From: Grammothele lineata
Taxonomy: Eukaryota > Basidiomycota > Agaricomycetes > Polyporales > Polyporaceae
DNA: 64,000 nucleotides
Direction of reading: 5' to 3'
Assembly: GCA_002150815.3 (NCBI GenBank)
Contig: NDFF03000141.1
Coordinates: 62,001 to 126,000, forward strand
Under the pieces are notes generated by a model. That model saw only the letters and a list, made by a program, of their open reading frames with translations, was not told where the DNA came from and did not search any database. The position numbers and the translations under genes are program-made. How positions within the stretch are numbered: the stretch's first letter is position 1; each line of letters opens with the position of its first letter. Positions 11,245-23,959 of this stretch are shown here, one piece after another.

Positions 11245-13323
11245 ATGGAATCTCCAATGAATGCTGTGAGGTTGTATGTGCAAATATGTCATCTCCTTCT
11301 CGCTCAATAGAGTTCTTGTCTTGGTGGTACAGGCACACCAACATGCCGCAAATGCAGACGACTACCTTGCTCGTGGATTGCTCATTCCAGCCGCAGAAGA
11401 GCATTACAAGGCGGCAGAGGCTTTCCAAGCATGCGTCGAAGCATCCAATGATGATAATGTACGCTGCTGCTGTATGCTCTGCACGCCTTGCGTAATTGAC
11501 TTGCACGCCCATGCTGTATCCCTTCTACTTATTTCCCCCTCGCTTTAGACCAAACGTACCCTTCGAATGCTGCACAACGAGCATATGAGGTTGGGAAAGG
11601 ATATCCAGCGAAGAATTGCTAAACTTCGGGAGGAGAATAAAGATCCTTCATTACCTCAAAAGCCCCCCCGTGCTTCATCTTCTGGTCAGAATACCACCGT
11701 CAGGACACCGCCTCCACAACCTGTGCCCTCTCCTCCACCTCAATCGCAGAACAGGCTGTCTGACTCGCAACAAACGGTGGACGAATCATTCATGCTTCTT
11801 GGACAAAGGGTGCGCCGCACCACCAACACGTGCAGTACGCGAGTTTTGACCAACTTCTCGCTTTGTTCGCGCCTTTCCAGAGTGACCCCGGCGACGCGTT
11901 TCATCAGTTTTGGAAGGCTACAGAGGGCATGCTTGATTACCTCTCGCGTCCCGTCGCATTCGCAACCGCGCCTCTCGCACCTGAAGACCCCAAGTTCAAG
12001 TCACAGACCCGAAACGCTAGCTGGAGCAGCGACACTGACCAAGACGATCCTATATCAAAGAAAATCTCTCGCGGTATCAGTCTGATGAAAGCGGCTCACT
12101 CCAAGATGTTGACGCGCTACGATTCGTCGGTAGCGGGGTCGGAATCGGAAGCTAGCCCCGGTCCAAGTACATTCCCCCCTCCGCCACAGCCCTCACACGC
12201 GTTCGAACTTCGAGACGACTGGGATGATGATATACGAGCTTTCGAAGGTACTGTATACACTTTCCCTTCTCTAATATTAGACGCGGTGCCGGCGGCATTT
12301 GTGCATGCACTTGGGGCTAGGGGCCTATCCCGACACTTAGCAGCCCCTCTACCCCCTCATATTTACGCTTCTGCAATGATGCCGTGTGTTCTCGTAAGGG
12401 TGAAGGGGTTCCCCTGATAATTGCCGAAATGCCCTAAGCGAAGCATCGTCATACCGAGCCTCTTATTCGCTATATTTTCTCAACTGTGCACGTTTGCTGA
12501 TGATGTCATTCAGATGATGATATGGCAGATTCATTTTGCCTCATTCCCTCGAAGGACGATCCGAGCATGGCCTCGTTGAAGGCTGAGAACGCTACCCTCA
12601 AAGCCGAACTCGAACAGCAGCAGCTACAGCTTGCGAAAATGGAGAAGGCATTGAAAGCGCGTCAGGAGCAGGATCAGCAACTTCGCGACAGCATAATGAT
12701 CGCTCGAAAAGAAGTCAGTACATCCCTTCGGCATTCCTTACGCAGGGTTCTCGTTAGCTCTCAACTTTGGCACCAAGGGGCTCACCTCGGTTTTCGCTCT
12801 CCACAGGCTCATCGCGCGATGATGTCGTCGAACGTGCTTTCGCGACCGGCACAGCCCCCTGTCGATATCGCGTCGCTCAACCTCAACGTCCCGGTGCCAT
12901 CGCCCGTCCCGATCCCCGGTGCCCCTGTGTCACCTGCTCCGGCAGGGCGTGAACGCGATCCGGCGCTCGTGCGTCGCGTGCGCGAGCTCGAGGACGAGGT
13001 CCGCAATCTCCGCGCCGAGAACGAGAAGCAGGTGCGTGAGAGGTCCTTGCCTATGACGCGCTGTGTTTTCGCACTTGTGTGCGCGCGTGGTTGGAGGCAG
13101 AAGCTAACGCGTGACGTATTCGTGGGTGCAGAAAGCGATGATCGTCCGCTTTAGGGAACGGTGGGAGAAGCTGAAGGAATCCGCCAAGCGCAAGAAAGAG
13201 GCCAAGGCTGCCGTGGAAACGACCAACGTAGTCGGTCAGCGGATTGAGGAGGATCCCGAGGCAGAGGCAGCTGCTGAGAGGGATGACGCTCGGGCTAGTA
13301 GGTCGCTGGAAGTCGCTGCCTGA
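11245..13323 (+). CDS. MIT-domain plus coiled-coil protein, Atg38/NRBF2-like
   Basis: Seven exons (11245-11265, 11333-11458, 11549-11809, 11881-12247, 12514-12713, 12807-13031, 13132-13323) give 463 residues in one frame. Residues 1-80 form an MIT-like three-helix bundle (HQHAANADDYLARGLLIPAA, EHYKAAEAFQACVEASND, then a basic RRIAKLREEN helix). A Pro-rich linker follows, then QFWKATEGMLDYLSRPVAF. A leucine-rich coiled coil comes next (about residues 270-320: LKAENATLKAELEQQQLQL), and the end is charged (RERWEKLKESAKRKK). MIT followed by a C-terminal coiled coil is the layout of Atg38/NRBF2, which stabilises the autophagy PI3-kinase complex I. The assignment rests on this layout, not on a diagnostic motif. 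Another MIT-domain protein is possible. Confidence 0.55.
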
Positions 13324-13563
13324 CACTGCGAGGCGACGTGTATTGGTTTCATGATACTATGCTTTTCTTGTTCTGCTGGTTCGCTAATGTATCCTCGGTC
13401 ATTTCCCCGTAGTTTCGTCTATGCATGCCAGAAATCATCCATACAGTCTTACGCTCTGACAGGTACAGGTGTGTCTAACAGTCGTATAGGCTGGTAATGC
13501 ATTGGGGCCAGCCCAAGCAGAGTTAGCGAATGAGAGAAGGGCCTTGCATCGCAAGCGGTCCGT

Positions 13564-14826
13564 TCATGATCCACCCTCCAATGCCGCCAGTTTGGCCTGT
13601 AAAGTGAGGTGAACACACGTTAGTAATGGAGGCCGGTATATGCCACGTACGCGTAATATGTGGTTGTCTGCGACGACCTGACCATTGGATTCCCGAAGAT
13701 AGTCCAGCTCGAACCGGGCCTCCTTCTCGTTGGTGCGGACCACCACCAACTCGCACTGATTACGGTATGCGCGGATATGCGCTGGGATCATCGTTTCTGA
13801 GTAATGTCATACGAAATGCGTACCTCAAGCTGAGCGATGAGGTCAGCCGACTTCGACAATAACACGTCTTCCATGAACTCGCCACGCGCCCGCCGCCTCC
13901 GGGCATGTGCGAGGTCGGCTGCGGTCATTCTTGCGCGTTCTTTTTCCAGATCCTTTTGACAGTCCAATAGTTGCTTCTGTAGCAAACGAACGCAGTTCCA
14001 CCATCAAATTCCGAGATGTTACAAGCGGGCGAAGCAAGGACATCTGCCTGCGCAGAAGCGAGTCGGCCTGGACACAACAACGGCCCAGACCAACGCGAAC
14101 TGACACTCTATGGACAGGGGGCTTACGGGTAAATACTTGGAACATCGGCGTACTCACCTGTAGCACAACCACTTGGCCGGCCAACCTCGTATTTTCTACT
14201 ACAATACGAGCGTTCTTCGCAGAAGTGACCGCGAGTTTCACTGTGAGCGATGTTTGGTCCTTACACCACCTGGCCTGCCCGTCCTTTAGGGCCTTCCGTG
14301 CCGCGCGTCGTTCTTGCTCAAGTTGTGCAGTAAGGTCCACCACACGTGCCCGGAGGGCCCGCAGGCCGGTAGAGAGAGGTGGCACCCAACAGTCAGCGGG
14401 TCGGAGATCACCCTTGACCGTTGTGACTGCTTTCGCCTGTCCGCTCGGCGTCGCCTTTATCGTCCACGCTGCACGTGATAATTTGAGGCGGCTGGAGGAC
14501 ACGTCAGGGCGTAATGCAACACCTTCCGAGGCGGCTCTGCAGCGGCGGGAGGAAGATATGTCGAGTGGCGGGACCCTCGGGCTCGCAGGGTGGGGTGTTG
14601 TGGGCCTGTAAACGGGTCTTGGATTGTACCATGCGTGGACGCATATCGTCAGGACGATGAGGAAGAGACTGAAGATAACGGGCGGCGGAAGGAGTATAAG
14701 GGCTATCAGTGCGACCAACAGCCATCGTAGATCATCCGTCGGGAGAGCGCCAGCGCGAGCAGAAGGAATAGGAGTCATGTATGAGCCGTCTGAATGCCGG
14801 GGGCAGCTGGGGAGGGGAGATAGCAC
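13564..14826 (-). CDS. membrane-anchored coiled-coil protein, unknown
   Basis: The N-terminal part has a long hydrophobic segment (WLLVALIALILLPPPVIFSL onward, about residues 35-65, possibly two helices split by Pro-Pro-Pro). The rest is charged and heptad-rich (LRALRARVVDLTAQLEQERR, KQLLDCQKDLEKERARM, LDYLRESNGQVVADNHILR), ending KLAALEGGS. Exons join through GT-AG introns, including a 46-bp one and a 68-bp one whose acceptor had to be chosen to keep the coiled-coil frame. A second ATG at 14779 (MTPIPSARAG) may be the true start. It lies convergent to the Atg38-like gene with 240 bp between the stops. Function not known to me. Confidence 0.6.
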
Positions 14827-15271
14827 GATGTGAGCAGATTGACCTGTTGTTGAGACTACTTGGAGATTTGGAGGACGGGAGATCCCAACTGTCTATTGAA
14901 AAGTCAACCTGTAGGTGATGTGAAGGAAATATGCCCAAACACGAAGGTACACTTCACGATGTCACGCGGGCTGAGACACCTGAGCCGAATAGCTCAAGTA
15001 TAGAGCGACGAGCAACTCTCGGATGTCACATTCTCATGCTGTTATTTTCCATGACGCACCAAACGAGATATACGGTTCACAGGCGTATGCTGGAGGTGCC
15101 GAGACAGTATGCAACAGAGGACCGAGTTGTCGGTAATGTACAACAGCTCAGAGCTGTCTGCCAGGACACGTAACGGTACCTGTTTCCCGGTGAGCACAGA
15201 TATTCCAAGAAAGAGCTGGCCCGCGCACATATACGTTATCATTTTTATCGTTTCAACGCGGTGAGCCTGCT

Positions 15272-15922
15272 TCACGCGAATAGCCCGTAGTCGATAATGC
15301 GTAGGGACTTCACAGCCGTATCGAAGACCTCCTTCGCTGACGCCCAATCACTCTCACTGACTGCATCCCCATTGGCACTTGACATCGGTACGTTCATCGT
15401 CATCACGAGGTCGACCTTCTTATCCGGTACTCTGTATAGAGCAAGGAGAATCCGGACTTCGTCAGAGTTCTTCTTATTGAATTTCCGCACCATTTGCGTG
15501 CCGTAGAGGACTACGGGGTTGGGCGTGGCGCCGTTGGAGTCGTTGGAGACGTCGGAGGTATCGTTGATCGTTTTTGATTGAGCACCATTATCATGAGCTA
15601 ATGCATCGAAGTGGAACCTGCAGAATAGACGAAGAAGGTCACGAAGCGACAGATACTCCAGGAAAAAGCCTCATACCCGGCAGCTTCTCGGAGGTCGGTA
15701 GCAGCAACGCTTTCGAGAACTTCGACGATGACGCTGATGGCTGAGGTTGGAGACACAAAGACTTCTTGTGTATCAGGTACCTGTCGGAAGTCCCTAGTAT
15801 CGACCAGGTGATCAACAATATGGTCCGGGAAAGAGAGTACATATGACGTACGATGCATCGATGAGCTGCGAGGGCAGAGCGACGGTGATGGCTCCTCCAA
15901 AAAGCTCCTTTACATTGGACAT
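15272..15922 (-). CDS. MOG1: Ran-binding protein Mog1
   Basis: Mog1 binds the GTPase Ran/Gsp1 and promotes nucleotide release, supporting nuclear import. Three exons (15852-15922, 15677-15793, 15272-15617) give 177 residues, in the usual size range. Conserved family segments are KELFGGAITVALP at the N-terminus, DFRQVPDTQEVFVSP, SAISVIVEVLESV and the C-terminal SLRIIDYGLF. The central exon junction falls in ASDFRQ, with all sites GT-AG. The gene starts 280 bp from the divergent NDC80 start, so the two probably share a promoter region. Confidence 0.9.
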
Positions 15923-16202
15923 GGCCTAGAGTCAGCGATGTGGTCTAAGGGGCGTATAGAGTAGGACAGGCTGGGAAATGAAAGGGAGTAGCATGCTAAG
16001 GAGTGTGCGAAGCCGAATCCTCCACTGCGCTCCTCGGGGCCGGGCCCGCGCCTCTTCGGGCCCAGTCGCGAGCACGTGCCCGTGTGACTGGACGCGTTCA
16101 ACGCCGCGTCTCGCGCGTCCTCGCTTGCTTCCAACCGCCATTGGCCCGGTCCGGCCCTCATCCCTCCTCATTGTCTACCTGCTGCATACCCTATATACGC
16201 CT

Positions 16203-19051
16203 ATGGAGTTTTCTGCAAGACGAAGTACGATGGCGCCTCATGGCGACCCCTACGGCAACGCGCGATCCAACCTCCCCGTCCCCGCGTCCGTTAAGAAGCC
16301 TGCGCAAGGTCATGGTCGAATGTCATTGGCCGGCCCCGCAATCCGCGCGCCCATGCCTTCACAACATCCCAGGCAATCGCTTATGAGATCTCAAAATGCG
16401 AATCCATTGCTGCAGAGCGCAAGTAAGCCGCAAGCTTATGGCAGAACACCAATGCGCAGGTGAGTAGTCCTGCATATATTCTCAGACGGGAGACGCGCCT
16501 ACGAGAACACTGGGTACAAAAGGTGTGGTTGAACGGTATTTTGGAAATGCATGAGATGAAAGCGACGAGAGACACGGCTGCATGCAGCAATTCGCTCTCC
16601 CAGATATCTTAACCCCTCGACTCTGCGCTCGTTTAATGAAGAGCGGACGAGGTTGGGCGTGAGAACCCGGATTTACTGACCTGCAGCTATGTCAGCTGAT
16701 GTACTATGTTCTGTATTGTGCAGGCGGTTTGCATGCCTTTATGGAGGACGCCCCACCACTGAGTGGCTCCCTCCTACAGCGTGTCGCGTCTTCTGGCCCT
16801 TCTTTGCATCATAGCATATTCCCCTCCGGATACCCCGCTGACGCCTCCGATTATGAAGTAATAGCGCCAACCGTCGGGGGTCCATGTGGCAAGGCGGCAG
16901 TCAAGCTGCTGCTCCTCAAGTTAGCCAGGCTAAAGACACACGACCCCTGCGTGACCGCGCATTTCAGAGCAAGATGAGACAAGATATCGGCACTTACCTC
17001 GCGAACACTGGATTTGAAGTTGCCCCTCAGATGCTACAGAACGTTACCTCCAAAGATTTCCGCGCCATCTTTCAGCATCTCATAACATGCCTCGATCCGT
17101 ACTGGCCGTTCGACATGGACCCGCTACCCGAGGCGCACTTCATCCCGGCGCTCCGCGCTATGAAGTACCCCTACATTGGTCAGCTAGACGTCAAGTGGCT
17201 ACAAACACCTGCCGCGATGCATTCGTGGCCATCGTTGCTAGGCATGCTTCATTGGCTAGTAGAGCTGGGAAAGGTGCGCTCTGACGACCTTTGCAGGCGA
17301 TATGGTGTTATCATCTGCCCGATCCTAATCTGTACGGGTGATAGCTGCGCGAGCGATACCTGGACAGCAAACACCCGACCCTGCAAGACCCCGAGTTGGT
17401 TCCCGACGAGTTCGAAGATAACAACCACCATTTGGCGCTCGCGCTCGAACATTATCATATCGCATATGATGTCTTTCTGCAGGGACAAGACGTCTTTCCC
17501 GAGCAGGAGAAGGCGCTGGAAGAGCGCTACGGTAAATTCGGCCTGTTACGCTATTGTCAGGAGTCTCATCAAATACACAGCGAAGAAGGATGCTAGAGTG
17601 CTTGCTGATCTGGAGCAGCGACGCGAGAAGCTCAAGGAGATCCAACTTGACTGGGAGCAACTGAGGAAGTCTGCGGTAAGCTTCTAAAGCCGGACCGGTA
17701 CACCTATCAAAAGAGCTAACGTCATTATGATACAGCCCCCTTTCGAAGAACTAAAGAAAGATAATGGTTCCCTGAAACGAGACAAGACAAAGTTCGAACA
17801 GATCCTCATGAAGTTCGAAGAGCGCAGACAGAAATGGCTGCGCCTCGTGCAGGACGAGAAGACAGAGTTGGAGTACAACCGTGCGATTCTTTCCATTTAT
17901 CTCCTTCTGCGGGGTAATCAGATGTTGATTAGCCGACGAAATTCCCATATACAGTGGCGAACCTCGAGAAGCTGCACGCAGAGGAGCGGCGATTGGGCGA
18001 CATCGTGAAAGTGCAGAATCTATCCCCCGAGGAGGTACTCCGGATGAATACCGAGCACGAGAACCTCTCGCGCGAGATCGAGTCGCTCAAGCACAAGATC
18101 ACGGAAACGTCGCAGGTCGTCGTTCGGCTTGAGGTCTCACTAACACGCAAGGTCTCTGACGCCGAGGAAGCACTGGATCAGTACCTATCCCTGCTATCTT
18201 CGTTGGAGCTCTTCCCGCCGCTACCACCGCCGCTAGAAGACATCGACCTGACCATCAATCTCCACACCGCATCGGCGACACCGCAGGGGCTGCTGTCCGG
18301 CGCGGATATCCGCAAGGTCGTCAAGCCCACGCTGAACCGAGTGGTCGAGATGAAAATGACTGCCCGGGCAGATGTTGAGAGCGAGCGTATCAAAGTCGAC
18401 GATGAGCTAGACCAAGTGAACATTGAGTACGAGACCCTCGATCAAGAGGTAGCCGAGGTGACTCATAAGACCAACGCTCTGAACACCCAAGCCGAAGAGC
18501 TTCGGGACGTACGTTGACCTTGAACTTCCCACGTTGTCTGCCGTTAGTGGCTAATCTCATGTTCCCTCTCGGGTTCTCGTTTACAGGCGGCGCAGCAGGA
18601 GGCGCTCGTCAGCGGCGCAGAAGCAACACGGCTAGAGAGGGACCTAGCGGCCGCGCGCACTGCTGCGATGGCCAACGGCGTAGGCGTCAAGTCGCGTCTG
18701 CAGGCTTTACAGATTGCGTACGTACACCTCCGCCACGTTCCGGATCGCTGCTGTTGTTCCTAAAGGCGGCGCGCGAGGTGTCGTCCACGCCCTTGCGTCT
18801 ATCATGTCTTGTTCCTTTCTGCCACGCTGCACGATGGGAGAATTCTGGGCGGCTGTGTCGAGGTGTGGGTGCGAAATGCTGATGGCGCACGTCCTTGCCT
18901 TAACAGATACCGCGAACAGATCGACAAGGTGAACAGGCTCAAGGAGGACATGGTCCGGGCGGTCATCAAAAACAGCAGCGACATCGTCGCGTTCAAGGAC
19001 GAAGTCTCGAAGCAGCTACAGTACCTCAAGGACTTCGCGGAGGCCAATTAA
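16203..19051 (+). CDS. NDC80: kinetochore protein Ndc80/Hec1
   Basis: Ndc80 is the microtubule-binding arm of the outer-kinetochore NDC80 complex with Nuf2, Spc24 and Spc25. Eight exons (16203-16459, 16865-17273, 17345-17531, 17581-17675, 17736-17880, 17955-18508, 18587-18717, 18907-19051) give 640 residues. The N-terminal tail is basic and Ser/Arg-rich (RRST, GRMSLAGPA, RSANRRGSMW), as expected for the Aurora-regulated tail. The calponin-homology domain follows (KDTRPLRDRAFQSKMRQDI, LDPYWPFDMDPLPEAHFIPA, MHSWPSLLGMLHWLVELGK). The remainder is a long coiled coil. The first intron (16460-16864, 405 bp) is long for this genome; its join restores RSANRRGSM. The last intron is 189 bp. Confidence 0.92.
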
Positions 19052-21567
19052 CGATACCCGACATGGCAGACGCTAGTTCACCGGGGAGATTTGTGCCCGC
19101 CCTGTGCCCTCCATTGTTACCTACCCCTGCGCTTGTGGTCCGGGCGCAGGCGTAGCACGGAGACCGTGTCGTTATTGGGCTTCCTATGTTCGTGCCGATA
19201 CCACCTTTTGGAGTACTGACTATCCTTATCTCGCCGTTCCCACCGTTTGTTCTATACCTTATTGGTCTTGCTGATGTACCACTACCGCCTGTTGTACGCA
19301 ATCTACTCCTGTCCGCTGAACGGATCGCAGAGCTTGATTTCGAGGGTGCTCCTTGTTTTGGGTAGCGAGGCGCTCTGATAGCACGTAAGGTGGCAACATC
19401 CGCCTCAGCCACGGGCGTTGAACCGGAAGGAAGCTCGCCCGGAGCACGCTGCGGCCTGCGGCGGTAAGTAGAGGCTAACTCGCGTATTACAGTGACCGTT
19501 CCAGCGCGTACTACTTCGGTGCGGGGGAGAGACGGCGAGCAGCAATAAGTTTTTTTGCGCCATAGCCACGTAGAATGGCGCACTCGTCCTGCCGGCATGC
19601 AACGCTGGTACGCCGGTGGCAGCTGGGACATCCCGCCGTGTGCGGAGGAGGAGTAGGTCCCGCAGAGACAGCGACACGTCTCAGACAAACGGACAGTCGG
19701 CAGCCGGAGTTTTTTGGGTGACGGCAGTGGCGGGCTGGTGGCGCCGGGAGAGTATGGGCGCCTGCCAAATAGGCATGGGCCAATGGCGTCCGAAGTTGTC
19801 GGCCATCTGCCACTATCGGCCGCGGGGTGAAAGAGGGCGAAAGGGAGAGCGGCTCTAGTTGTGCTCGCGAGCCTGTGTCAGTGCCTGCAGAACAGAAAGA
19901 TTTACCAGGCCAGCCGTCGAACGACATAGTAGCCGTCCGCTTCCCTCGCACGCTTGTGCGAATAGGCCAACGCCAGGCCATTCTCGCCTCCGTCTCGCCG
20001 ACGTTAGCACGGTTTGCAGGCGCCCCTAGCTGAACCAGAAGACTTTGCATTGATTCTTGTTACATATCGGATGCGACATAAACCGCCGCCCGCATGAGAT
20101 GGTGGCAAGGACGATCGAGTCAGCGCACGGTACATACAGGGCGACGCGAGATCGCGAGGCTGCCGATTGCGTCCAATGTTCCGATCGGATGTCATTGTCT
20201 GCGCTACGGCTTGCACCGCTTCCGCCTCCCGCCTCCTCCTTCCTTGGCCGCTTTCACTGCGACTGCGGTACAGACGACGAGACGCCAAGTCGGCGCGTCG
20301 GGACGCACGCCAGTCAGCAACTGCGCGTCTTCTCCAACTAGACGCAGGTGCGCCCTCCCGTGTTTGGGCAGATGCGAGCTTGTATCTGTGCCATCAGCTC
20401 GCAATCGCAAGGTTTGTCCTTTCTCCCGCCGCTGCCCGCTCGCGGCAGTGCTCTCCTCCTCACACGCTCGTTCCTTGGTAACACGCACCATCTGCCCAGA
20501 CCGTCCTCTTTTCCCCGATCCAAAACATGTTTCCGAAGCCCCTCCGAGAGGTCTCGCTCTTGCCGGCGAACGGCCAGCAGCACGATACCGCCCGCCCGGC
20601 GAAAACTGCCAGATATGCACGGCCCGCGATACTGACATGGGAGCCCAGCGGGAGCCGTTTGGTGGAGAGAGGGTGGGTGTGGTGTGGTGTGTGAGCGCGT
20701 CGTGCTCGATCTGCCATGCACCACGTTTGCGGACCTCAAACGCGACCCGCCCTGTTCTCTCGAACGCATGCCCCCGGAGCCGTCCGCGTCTCCATTTCCC
20801 GAAAAGGTATCAAGGTTTACTCGCCGTTGCCCCTCCGCGGTACTCACAGTGGGAACGCAGTCATTAGCCGTATCGGCCTCCTGCGCTCTCATTGGCGCCC
20901 CGGGTCGTCAACGCTTCCCGCTAGATTCGTGCGCACGCACTATCGCGTATCTGCTATCCAATATTCGGCACCGTCCACTGAACGCCCTCTCCTCGAGCCG
21001 ACGCAACACCACCGGAGGTTTGCCCGTGAACCTACGCCAGCGCTAAGCACCGCCAACGTTGGACTTTCTGCAAGTCGAGCGCTGCGCACGACAGCTACCG
21101 CCGTCCACGGATGTCAGATCTGCACGACGGCCGACGGCTGAATGGGACAATGCGTGAGGTCATACAGCCCCCCACTTGCGTTCCGAGGTTTAGGACCCAC
21201 GGCCTTCCCATTCGTCCGTGGAATTTTCGGGAGCTGTGGGAGCGCATTCTCACCGCGGGGCTGGCTCTGCACCGCGCCTACGGCTCTGTGGCAATCCGTC
21301 CCCCGGGTGCGAGGGAGGATCTGACCGCTTGCCGCCTGCGGTACGCCATTCCCTCCCGGACGCTCCAGATGCAAGTCCACGATCTCACACTCCGTGCCTT
21401 GTTCGCGCCCGTGCAGTGGATAAAGGCCGGCAGGACTTTTGTCGGGCAGGTTGACCCCCTCCCGTCCGTGTAGCTGCCTCTCAATTGGCACCTGCTGCGA
21501 GCCGTCCGCCCTCGCTCCCGCCTTTCCTCTGCGAGACTCCTCATACGCCGCCGCCGCCGACATCATC
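19052..21567. other. 2.5-kb GC-rich intergenic region without a recognised gene
   Basis: Frames of 100-250 codons exist on both strands but overlap one another, show no family resemblance, and look like chance frames in GC-rich sequence. The region lies between the NDC80 stop and the tmpA start, both on the plus strand, so its right part must hold the tmpA promoter. I found no terminal repeats, tRNA or rRNA by eye. Confidence 0.45.
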
Positions 21568-23959
21568 ATGTCGTCCAACCCTCGAGGTGCTGCTCCCGCG
21601 TACGACGAGGCCGAGAAGGGCACTCTCGACAAGGTCACCGTCTTTCCCGTCGAGAAGGCCCCGGTCACCTACCCCGCCGACGAGAAGCGTGATATCTACC
21701 CTAATGAAAAGAAGGGTGAGGTTACCGTCTTCAGTGCGCCGCCAGCCAAGGACCCCTACGGGGCGATGAAGGCCACTGGCAAGAAGCCGCCTCCGTCGAA
21801 GGTCACTGTTGCCAAACTATGGTACAACACATATCGGTAGGTGCGACCTCATACGTTATCGGATCGACCATGCTTACGGGCGATATCACAGTAAACTATT
21901 CACTATTGCGTTTAGCATCAACATGATTATGTTTGGGTTCGCTGTCTCTGGCCACTGGCCGTACGCGACTAAGTTCGCGGGTGCCTTCGCCGTCGGGAAC
22001 TTCAACTTCTCAATCCTTATGCGTAACGAGATCTTTGGCCGTCTCTTGTATCTTTTCGTCAACACGCTCTTCGCTAAGGTATTCCGAACGATCGTTGGAT
22101 GAGACCGATTACTGATCCCGGTTTGTAGTGGACACCGCTCTGGTGGCGCCTGGGCTGCACATCCGTCCTGCAGCACCTTGGCGGTATCCACACAGGATGC
22201 GCCATCTCTGGTATCGTCTGGTTGACGTACAAGGTGGTCAACACGTTCCGCAACCACGCCAGCGAAAACAACGCCATCCTCACGCTCGCCATCCTCACGA
22301 ACGTCACTGTCATCGTCACCGCCGTGTCCGCCTTCCCGTGGGTGCGCAACACTCACCACAAGTAAGCACCCGGCCCGCAATTTGATAAATGAATCGCGCA
22401 CTGACTCCCCCACGCAGCGTGTTCGAGCGTCACCACCGTTTCGTCGGTTGGACGGCTCTGTTCATGACGTGTGCGCGATCTCACGCCGTTTGCACAGCCG
22501 TGGGTCTCAACTGAAACCTTTCACAGGGGCATTCACGATCATGGGCGACATCTACGACACTACGACCCGCACCTGGACTCTCGACGGCAAGCACCTCGTC
22601 CACCAGCAAGACTTCTGGTATGTTATGGGCATGACCACCTGGATCGTGCTCCCCTGGATCTGCACTCGGGAGGTCCCCGTCGATATTGAGCTGGTGCGCA
22701 GTTTTTGATCTGTGTGACCTGTCACAGCACAAACTTACACGGCGCACGACACACAGCCGTCGCCCAAGGTCGCTGTTATCCGTTTCCGGCGTGGGATGCA
22801 GCAGGGTCTCCTCGCGCGCATTTCCCGTAGCGCTGTGAAGGAGTACCACGCTTTCGGTATCATTTCGTGAGTGTGCCTGACGTTATTACCCTCGCGTGTG
22901 GTGTGCCGACCACGTTTTCAGCGAGGGCCCCCACGCGAAGTACCACTACCTGATTTGCGGTGTGCAAGGTCCGTAGCTTCGTTTCCTTGGCTCGCCGAGG
23001 GCGGGTTTGAGCTCACCCTTCCGCAGGCGACTTCACACGCAGCCTCGTCAACGACCCCCCGAAGACGCTCTGGACCCGCGAGCTGAAGGTGCGCTCCCGC
23101 TCCGCATGTGATCCTGCTTCCGAAACGGTCGGTCACTGACGCGTGCGCCGCGGCGCGAATACCAGTTCGCCGGCGTGTCCAACACGTCCACCCTGTACAA
23201 GCGCGGCATCCGCATCTGTACCGGTACCGGTCTCGGCGCCGCCCTCTCAACCTGCATTCAGTCACCATACTGGTGCGTGCACTCTTGTTCTCACTCCCGT
23301 TGCGGGGAACATTTCAGCTGAAACGCACCCGTCCGATTTTTCTCAGGTTCCTCATTTGGATCGGTGAGTTTGCTTCCGGCTGCCCGAGGCGCGCTTCCTC
23401 GCACACTGCGGGTCTTGCGCGGGCCCTGCGGAGTGGGTTAGAGTATAGACTGACTTCGGCATGCGTGCAGGTTCCGACCAGGAAAAGACGTTCGGACCGA
23501 CGATCAGTGGCCTCATCCACCGACACATTGAGCCCGAGCGTCTCCTCCTCTGGGACTCGAAGGCGCGCGGCGGCCGTCCAGACACGATGAAGATTCTCAA
23601 GCAGGTCTACAAGGACTGGAACGCTGAGGGTACGTCCGCCGTCCCTGCTCTCGCACGCTGCCTTTCGTGTGTGTGCACCCGTGGCTGTCGTGCTGACGCG
23701 CGCCCATTTTGCAGTCGTCTTCATCACGTCCAACTACATCGGGAACTCGGAGATGATGCAGGTGCGTGGCCCTCGCCGAGACGTCCCCCCTGCTGCCGAC
23801 GCAGTGCTGACCGCGTTCGTCGACTTGCAGGGATGTAAGGAAGCCGGTATCCCGTGCTTCGGCACGCTCTGGGACTTCGTGAGTGCCTTGTCCTCCCTCT
23901 CTCCGCCACACGCGGGACGCTCACGCCGCCCCCTTCCTTCCCACGCCTGCCGACAGTGA
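21568..23959 (+). CDS. tmpA: TmpA-family integral membrane protein (ferric-reductase-like fold)
   Basis: Matches the fungal TmpA family, membrane flavoprotein-like proteins; in Aspergillus nidulans tmpA influences conidiation. Fourteen exons join in phase to 502 residues. After a cytosolic N-terminus come membrane helices (FTIAFSINMIMFGFAVSGHW, WWRLGCTSVLQHLGGIHTG, HRFVGWTAL, FWYVMGMTTWIVLPWI). The soluble half carries the family signatures VAVIRFRRGMQQGLLARISR, KYHYLICGVQGDFTR, LYKRGIRICTGTGLGAALS, FLIWIGSDQEKTFGP and a C-terminal FGTLWDF. Exon 10 (23347-23363) is only 17 nt. The stop codon stands alone after the last intron (23879-23956). All sites are GT-AG. Biochemical role not established from sequence. 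Confidence 0.85.

Noticed and set aside
19511..20867. Frames of 179-257 codons on both strands upstream of tmpA
   Set aside because: They overlap each other, have biased Arg/Pro/Ser content and no recognisable domain; no splice structure extends them.
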